Of a stretch of 64,000 nt of DNA, positions 58,589-64,000 are shown in pieces; position 1 is the stretch's first letter, and each line of letters begins with the position of its first letter. The notes beneath the pieces were generated by a model that had not been told where the DNA came from, made no database searches, and saw only the letters and a program-made list of their open reading frames with translations. The position numbers and the translations under genes were made by a program. The stretch is from Lolium rigidum (taxonomy: Eukaryota > Streptophyta > Magnoliopsida > Poales > Poaceae), in contig NW_025899909.1 in assembly GCF_022539505.1 (NCBI RefSeq), positions 62,001-126,000 of the forward strand, given 5' to 3'.

Positions 58589-60132
58589 TGATGCGCACAG
58601 CAGCAAGTTTTCCCTCAGAAAGAAACCAAGGTTTATCGAACCAGGAGGAGCCAAGAAGAACGTTGAAGGTTGATGGCGGCGGGATGTAGTGCGGCGCAAC
58701 ACCAGAGATTCCGGCGCCAACGTGGAACCTGCACAACACAACCAAAGTACTTTGCCCCAACGAAACAGTGAGGTTGTCAATCTCACCGGCTTGCTGTAAC
58801 AAAGGATTAACCGAATTGTGTGGAAGATGATTGTTTGCAGAGAAAACAGTAGAACAAGTATTGCAGCAGATTTGTATTTCAGTATTAAAGAATGGACCGG
58901 GGTCCACAGTTCACTAGAGGTGTCTCTCCCATAAGATAAAAGCATGTTGGGTGAACAAATTACAGTCGGGCAATTGACAAATAGAGAGAGCATAACAATG
59001 CACATACATGTCATGATAAGTATAGTGAGATTTAATTGGGCATTACGACAAAGTACATAGACCGCCATCCAACCGCATCTATGCCTAAAAAGTCCACCTT
59101 CAGGTTATCGTCCGAACCCCTTCCAGTATTAAGTTGCTAACAACGGACAATTGCATTAAGTATGGTGCGTAATGTAATCAATAACTACATCCTCGAACAT
59201 AGCATCAATGTTTTATCCCTAGTGGCAACAGCACAACACAAGCTTAGAACTTTCTGTCACTGTCCCAGGTGTCAATGCAGGCATGAACCCACTATCGAGC
59301 ATAAATACTCCCTCTTGGAGTTACTAGCATCAACTTGGCCGAGCCTCTACTAATAACGGAGAGCATGCAAGATCATAAACAACACATATGTAATAACTTG
59401 ATAATTAACATAACATGGTATTCTCTATCCATCGGATCCCGACAAACACAACATAGAGTATTACAGATAGATGGTCTTGATCATGTTAGGCAGCTCACAA
59501 GATCCAACAATGAAGCACAATGAGGGGAAGACAACCATCTAGCTACTGCTATGGACCTATAGTCCAGGGGTGAACTACTCACTCATCACTCCGGAGGCGA
59601 CCATGGCGGCGTAGAGTCCTCCGGGAGATGAATCCCCTCTCCGGCAGGGTGCCGGAGGTGATCTCCAGAATCCCCCGAGATGGGATTGGCGGCGGCGGCG
59701 TCTCAGTAAGGTTTTCCGTATCGTGGTTTTTCGCATCAGGGGTTTCGCGACGGAGGCTTTAAGTAGGCGGAAGGGCAGAGTCGGGGGCTGACGAGGGGCC
59801 CACACCACAGGGCGGCGCGGGCCCCCCTTGGTCGCGCCGCCTTGTGGTTTGGCCACCTCGTGGCCCCACTTCGTATGCTCTTCGGTCTTCTGGAAGGTTC
59901 GTGGCGAAATAGGCCCCTGGGTCTTCGTTTCGTCCAATTTCGAGAATATTTCGTTACTAGGATTTCTGAAACCAAAAACAATAGAAAACAGCAAGTGGCA
60001 CTTCGGCATCTTGTTAATAGGTTAGTTCTAGAAAATGCACGAATATGACATAAAGTGTGCATAAAACATGTAGGTATCATCAATAATATGGCATAGAACA
60101 TAAGAAATTATCGATACGTCGGAGACGTATCA
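58589..60132 (-). repeat. 5' LTR of the non-autonomous element
   Basis: 1544 bp, TG...CA on the plus strand. It is followed by target duplication CGTAG and then the rest of the Copia 3' region. Confidence 0.9.
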
Positions 60133-60235
60133 CGTAGCACCTTGCCTAAGTGGAAGTTGAACTTAACAATCTCCACCGAAGTGCAGGTATATTAAACAGC
60201 GAATGGAACTAATGTGTCATCTGATGGGCATATGA

Positions 60236-60250
60236 GATCTGGTGGGGGAT
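60236..60250 (+). other. Copia polypurine tract
   Basis: ATCTGGTGGGGGAT abuts the 3' LTR start at 60251. Confidence 0.7.
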
Positions 60251-61191
60251 TGTTAAATGTAGATGGGCTGCAGCCCAATAAGGCAGCCCATGTGGTCTAC
60301 AATTCCTGAAATCTCAAGGCCCATCACGTTGGCAGCTTGGGACAGCCTTGGGGGACAAAGTTTAGTCCCACATTGCTAGTTGGGAGAGAGTTGGAGTGGT
60401 ATACAAGGGCTGCTGTTCTAGTCATTCCAAGTGAGTGAGAATAGAAAGAGCCCTCGCGCACTCCTCCTCCTCCGCCCGCCCGTCTCGGCTCGGCACGTCA
60501 CGTCACGTCACGTCACGCACGTCGCGTTTCGTGACTCGAGTTCGAGTTCGAGACACACTCAAGGAAGCCTAATTTTTTTGCTTGGTGCACCAACTGTGTT
60601 GGGTACGTGTCGACTTGCATGTGCATGCTCGCCGCGTGTCCCTGGCTTCCTACGCGTGTCAATACGGGCGGGTCGGCTTCCTCCCAGGATATACAAGGAG
60701 ACCGATCAGATCTGAAAACAGTGTTCTTAGATCTCTCTCTCTCTCTCGTGAAGTTCCTTTTGCTGTGCTACTCTCTAGTCTTCCCCATCCCGGCGACTGC
60801 GTGCACAGCCGTCCGGGAGAGCAGGCCTCCGAAACTCCGTCCGTTGAGATCCTGCACCGGGAGACGGGCGATAAGGTTTTTGGGGAGCGTCTCGGCGCGA
60901 CTGCTCGCTGCTGTTCGTGTTCTTCTTCGCCGGTCCGTCTGCTAAATCAACGACTACGACTACACCATGGGCGACATCAACAACTCCCATGGTGGTGGTG
61001 GTGCTACTGCTGGTGCGACCTTCCCGGTCGCGATGTACGTGATTTCCCTCTCCTACCTTGCACTGCTACTTATTCCATGTTCAGATCTGATGCATGTGCT
61101 TAGTCTGATGTGTATGGTTAGGTATGCTTGTGCATCTGTAATGTTACTTTCGGTAATTAAACTCACACGGAAATTGCCTAATAATTCAACA
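60251..61191 (+). repeat. Copia 3' LTR
   Basis: 941 bp, uninterrupted, TGTTAAATG...TTCAACA, followed by AAGGT. It carries the same LTR-encoded gag ATG (60967) as the 5' copy, plus about 89 bp that the 5' LTR lacks. Confidence 0.92.
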
Positions 61192-61196
61192 AAGGT

Positions 61197-61481
61197 CTCA
61201 ATAATTCCCCTCTCTATATAGACTACCACACAATCGCGAAAGTTATATCCCAATTTAGTGCAAAAAGATGTGTCTTAGCTAGTTTTATAGCATAAAAGGC
61301 TTGTTCTACTGTTGCAATATGAAAGAGTCTCTCTTCACTAAGAAAACCAGCAGGATATTTCCCCTAAACTAGACAAGCACACGTAAACATCCCAAAATTC
61401 CTAATTAATTTTCGAATTTCCTAAAAAAATAGACAAACTAATCTAGTGATAGATCTAGTGTTGACTGTTGAGAGTTGGGCC
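61197..61481. other. Intergenic spacer
   Basis: This is AT-rich pre-insertion DNA between the Copia target duplication and the Pack-MULE. Nothing was recognised. Confidence 0.5.
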
Positions 61482-61577
61482 AAAAAATAAGGAAACTGCT
61501 GGGCGTCCCCCGGGGGATCTGATTCCCCAGCCCCCGGGTCCCCAGCCGTCGGATCAACCATTTTGACGGTTAGATTT

Positions 61578-62095
61578 GCATGTAGCAAAAATACATCCCC
61601 GGCAGCAAAAAATCACCCCCGGCAGCAAATGACTGAAGCAAAAAACGGTTCACCCATGAAACAAAATAAAAAGGCTGGGCTCGTCGGGGACCTCGCCGGA
61701 GACCACGTAGCAAACATATTACATAGATGTAGCAAAACTGCAAATAAAATGTAGCAATTTTTTTTATTCATATGCTGCAAATCCTCTAAGACATTAACGA
61801 AGACCTCGCCTGCAGCCGACAACAACACCGTCCGAGGTTGCAGCAACTCCGTCTGTCCAGAACAGCAACATCAGAAGTCGCTAGTAGCAACACCACATGC
61901 CTATGGTAGCAAAAATGCATCCTCCGCCGGTAGCAAATATCAGACACGTTAAAATAGCAAAACCGGCCTACGCAGGTAGCAACGCCGCAAGCCTAAGGTA
62001 GCAAACCAATCCTTCGCCGCTAGCAACGTTGGAAGCCTAAGTTAGCAAAATTGGCCTCCGCCGGTAGCGACACCGGAGACCTAAGGTAGCAACCT
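61578..62095 (+). repeat. TAGCAA minisatellite-like array in the Pack-MULE
   Basis: About fifteen TAGCAA words occur, densest at 61885-62095, where longer units (GGTAGCAA..., CCTCCGCCGGTAGC, GCCTAAGGTAGCAA) repeat every 22-28 bp with divergence. It may be an expanded subterminal binding array. Confidence 0.6.
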
Positions 62096-62216
62096 CCTGG
62101 AGACGCGCTGGATCAGCGCATGGAGGTGCTCGTAGCACCAGCAGCACCTCCGCCTGAGAGTGCCGAAGCTGCGTGTGGTTCCCGGGGGCAGCGCCAGCCA
62201 TGGACCTTTTGGTCGT

Positions 62217-62534
62217 CCCGGACATGGGGTGCACCACGCCGAGGCAGAACACCGCCGCCACGGCGGCGTCCACCGCGTGCCCACCCGCCCGTAGCGCGGC
62301 CGCGCCCACTTCCGAGCACCGCCCATCGTCCGCCGCTACCGCGCCCGCGCCGGACTTCACCTCGTGCGTGCTCAGCCGCGCGCCCCCGGGGGACACCCCG
62401 CTGCGGCTTCGATCAGCTGCAGGCCCGGTGCCAGGGCTCGAGAGTAGCAGCGGGACGCCGGCCAGGGCGAGCAGAGCCACGGCGATGGGCAGAGCAGCGC
62501 ATGGGCGGCGGACCCGGCGGGACAGCGGACTGCG
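62217..62534 (-). pseudogene. Captured gamma-glutamyltranspeptidase N-terminal fragment
   Basis: The minus strand encodes a hydrophobic signal-anchor segment (ALPIAVALLALAGVPLLLSS). It then carries the conserved N-terminal block of gamma-glutamyltranspeptidases (GAVAADDGRCSEVGAAALRA, GGHAVDAAVAAVFCLGVVHP, MS). Homology stops there: the next family motif, a Ser/Gly-rich SGIGGG-type run, is missing and unrelated sequence follows. GGT cleaves glutathione and its conjugates at the apoplast or vacuole; this fragment lacks the catalytic Thr region and cannot do so. The surrounding frame is open from 62696 to 62037. The parent gene is elsewhere. Confidence 0.85.
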
Positions 62535-62691
62535 TTGGGGAAAAGTAGTAGAGAGAGAAAGAAGATCGGGGAGACGTTTCGCTGGGAAGAGAACGTGTGT
62601 GGGCCAGCTAGGGACGCGTGTCGTCACGAGAAGCCGGAGGCTGTGAGCGATCCGATCCCCCGGGGGGATACAATCATTTTCCAAAAAATAA

Positions 62692-62980
62692 CTCAAAGAC
62701 AGATCAAATCAGAAGTTCGGAATGGGAAACTAGAGACTATCTTTCGTCCTTCCGTCGTTGCTCATGCAGTCATACAGACATTGCGGCCGGCCGGCTTGAT
62801 GGGCGCCCCTTCCCAGCACTGAATTGTCGATTTATCTAGAGTTTCTGTCTTCTAGATTGGAGCCCTCAGTGGCGTCGAACACAGGCACAACACAGTAAAC
62901 GAAACGACAATCTGATCCAATCACGCGTGGGTACGAGCTGGTTTCCCAAACTGTATCCTGAACGGGCTGCTATGGTGTGC
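62692..62980. other. Intergenic spacer
   Basis: Between the Pack-MULE and a Harbinger MITE. Nothing was recognised. Confidence 0.45.
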
Positions 62981-62983
62981 TAA

Positions 62984-63594
62984 GACCATCTCTAGCAGAA
63001 GCGTCGAATTCCAAACCCTAAATCCGCGTATCCAGAGCACCCTAATGTGAATTTGGGGTTCAAAGAACATGCTTGCAATTCAGATACGGCATATAGAACT
63101 GCAAATTATAAAAAAAAAACGCGCGGGAGACTGAATTTACATTTCGTTCGGACAGTTGATCCTACATTGAACTACATTACAGCAAACTCTGGCGGGAGGA
63201 GGGCGGAGCTTACGCCGTGCTCGGTGGAGCTCCTGCCGGGGGGACAATCTGGCCTCCCCCTCGCCCGTTGGAGCGCTGCCCCGCCACCAGCGTCGTTGGC
63301 GGGAGCTTGGGATGGTCGATCTGCGCGCGGCTAGCTCGATTGCTCGCCAACGGGGGTTCAATTTTACATCTGCGGGAGGCAAAGAGGCGGAGGAGCGGAT
63401 GGGGTTTGGCCCCCATCCACCTCGCCGACCACCATATATGGGGGCATTTCGCGGTTTTGGGCTACGGACTGGATCCGTTTTTCAGGCCTGACCACCGATG
63501 CGGGATCTGGTCTGGCCCAAAAAACGGCCGAAGTCCCCATATCAGCCCGAAGTGAGGTTTGCAGACCGATATGAGGAATCTATTAGAGATGCTC
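62984..63594. mobile_element. PIF/Harbinger non-autonomous element
   Basis: Termini GACCATCTCTAGCAGA and, inverted, GAGCATCTCTAATAGATT. TAA flanks at 62981-62983 and 63595-63597. 611 bp, GC-rich core, no transposase. It is similar in its end sequence to the larger Harbinger element at 13871. Confidence 0.75.
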
Positions 63595-63665
63595 TAATTA
63601 AGATGGTTTGGCCTGGATGTTGTCATGTAAATAGCCTAATACAGTACTAATAATTAACATGGACT

Positions 63666-64000
63666 GTGGTGACCCTGCATACCACTGCATGTTGTAGTAT
63701 GCCAGTCGTTGATATAACATTCACGAAGTACCATTCCGCAAATATTACATCCCTCAGAGTAGTACAACAGAACATAGCAGGTCCATAACTCATTCATTTA
63801 TTATTACAAGCATAATGTACATATCATCTCGGAGCTCCTCTTGGGTCCTAAGAGGGATACTCCTGGGTTCGAGGCGAACCCAACTTAACTTACAATATAG
63901 AAGTCTTACTAGGTGGTACATTTATTCCCTCGAGCATTTAAGTACTCAGAGTTCGTACTGCTCGGATACTAGCACTACTAGGTAGGTCTACACGTGCTCT
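63666..64000. mobile_element. Partial LTR, probably Gypsy-type, cut by window end
   Basis: It begins TGTGGTGACCCTGCATACCA after ACATGGAC and continues with no frame to the window end. The start and text resemble LTRs common in Triticeae Gypsy elements. The partner LTR and target duplication are outside the window, so the call rests on resemblance. Confidence 0.45.

Larger units (their letters stand above)
53563..60132 (-). mobile_element. Non-autonomous LTR retrotransposon, minus orientation
   Basis: LTRs of 1509 bp (53563-55071) and 1544 bp (58589-60132) start TGATGCGCACAG and end GACGTATCA on the plus strand. Target duplication CGTAG lies at 53558-53562 and 60133-60137. The minus strand has the primer-binding site TGGCGCCGTTGCCGGGGA (58511-58528, tRNA-Asp type by pattern) about 60 bp inside the LTR, and the purine tract AAGCTTGGGGATGCT just before the other LTR. 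These fix the orientation as minus. The 3.5-kb interior encodes no protease, RT or integrase. LTR sequences of this kind are abundant in Triticeae. I do not assign the family name. Confidence 0.9.
35010..61191 (+). mobile_element. Copia LTR retrotransposon, host of two nested insertions
   Basis: The element begins TGTTAAATGTAG at 35010 and ends TTCAACA at 61191. A perfect 5-bp target duplication AAGGT flanks it at 35005-35009 and 61192-61196. A Gypsy element sits 16 bp inside the 5' LTR (35026-48348) and another LTR element sits downstream of pol (53563-60132). Without these the element is about 6.3 kb. Domain order protease, integrase, reverse transcriptase, RNase H on the plus strand is the Copia order. 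Several frameshifts disable it. Confidence 0.93.
61491..62682. mobile_element. Pack-MULE (Mutator-like) carrying a host gene fragment
   Basis: The ends GGAAACTGCTGGGCGTCCCC and, inverted, GGAAAATGATTGTATCCCCC begin a TIR of about 30 bp that continues into CCGGGGGATC. A perfect 9-bp target duplication AAAAAATAA (61482-61490 and 62683-62691) is the Mutator hallmark. The interior has a TAGCAA minisatellite on the left and a GC-rich captured gene fragment on the right. There is no transposase. Confidence 0.88.

Noticed and set aside
62037..62696. Full 219-codon minus frame as a host GGT gene
   Set aside because: Only about 105 codons match the family, the catalytic part is absent, and the frame lies wholly around the Pack-MULE interior.

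Overview
This is a plant nuclear window, almost certainly from a grass and most likely from a large-genome Pooideae or Triticeae species. The evidence is a perfect MIR390 hairpin, grass-type MITEs, and long nested LTR retrotransposons with intron-bearing antisense genes and Triticeae-like LTR sequences. The species call is an inference. There are no operons, CRISPR arrays or bacterial features. Most open frames are transposon fragments or GC-rich artefacts.

Layout. 1-8.4 kb holds a LINE ORF2 fragment carrying a Stowaway MITE, a 755-bp hAT element with a tRNA-like core, a CACTA element that splits a tandem duplication, a Tourist MITE and a Harbinger element. 8.4-20 kb is intergenic DNA with LINE-like insertions, a Mutator-type MITE and a 2.3-kb PIF/Harbinger element with a decayed ORF1. 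20.5-21.4 kb holds the MIR390 gene, with a TATA box, a hairpin and both mature strands. This is one of only two loci in the window that look like functional host genes. 21.6-29.4 kb holds LINE-like insertions; one is interrupted by a hAT element that itself contains a 330-bp miniature LTR element (SMART/TRIM). 29.4-33.2 kb is a decayed L1-type LINE at the junction of a 170-210 bp direct repeat. 33.6-34.7 kb is an intact single-exon F-box gene, the second plausible host gene.

35.0-61.2 kb is one nested retrotransposon block. A Copia element (35010-61191, target duplication AAGGT) received a Tat/Retand-type Gypsy element in its 5' LTR (35026-48348, GATGG). It also received a non-autonomous LTR element behind pol (53563-60132, CGTAG). 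All three target duplications are readable. 61.5-62.7 kb is a Pack-MULE with a perfect 9-bp target duplication carrying a captured gamma-glutamyltranspeptidase fragment. A Harbinger MITE and a partial Gypsy-type LTR reach the window end.

Functional reading. The miR390 locus would act in the TAS3/ARF pathway, and the F-box protein would act in an SCF ubiquitin ligase. Nothing in the sequence links the two. The rest is a record of layered transposition.
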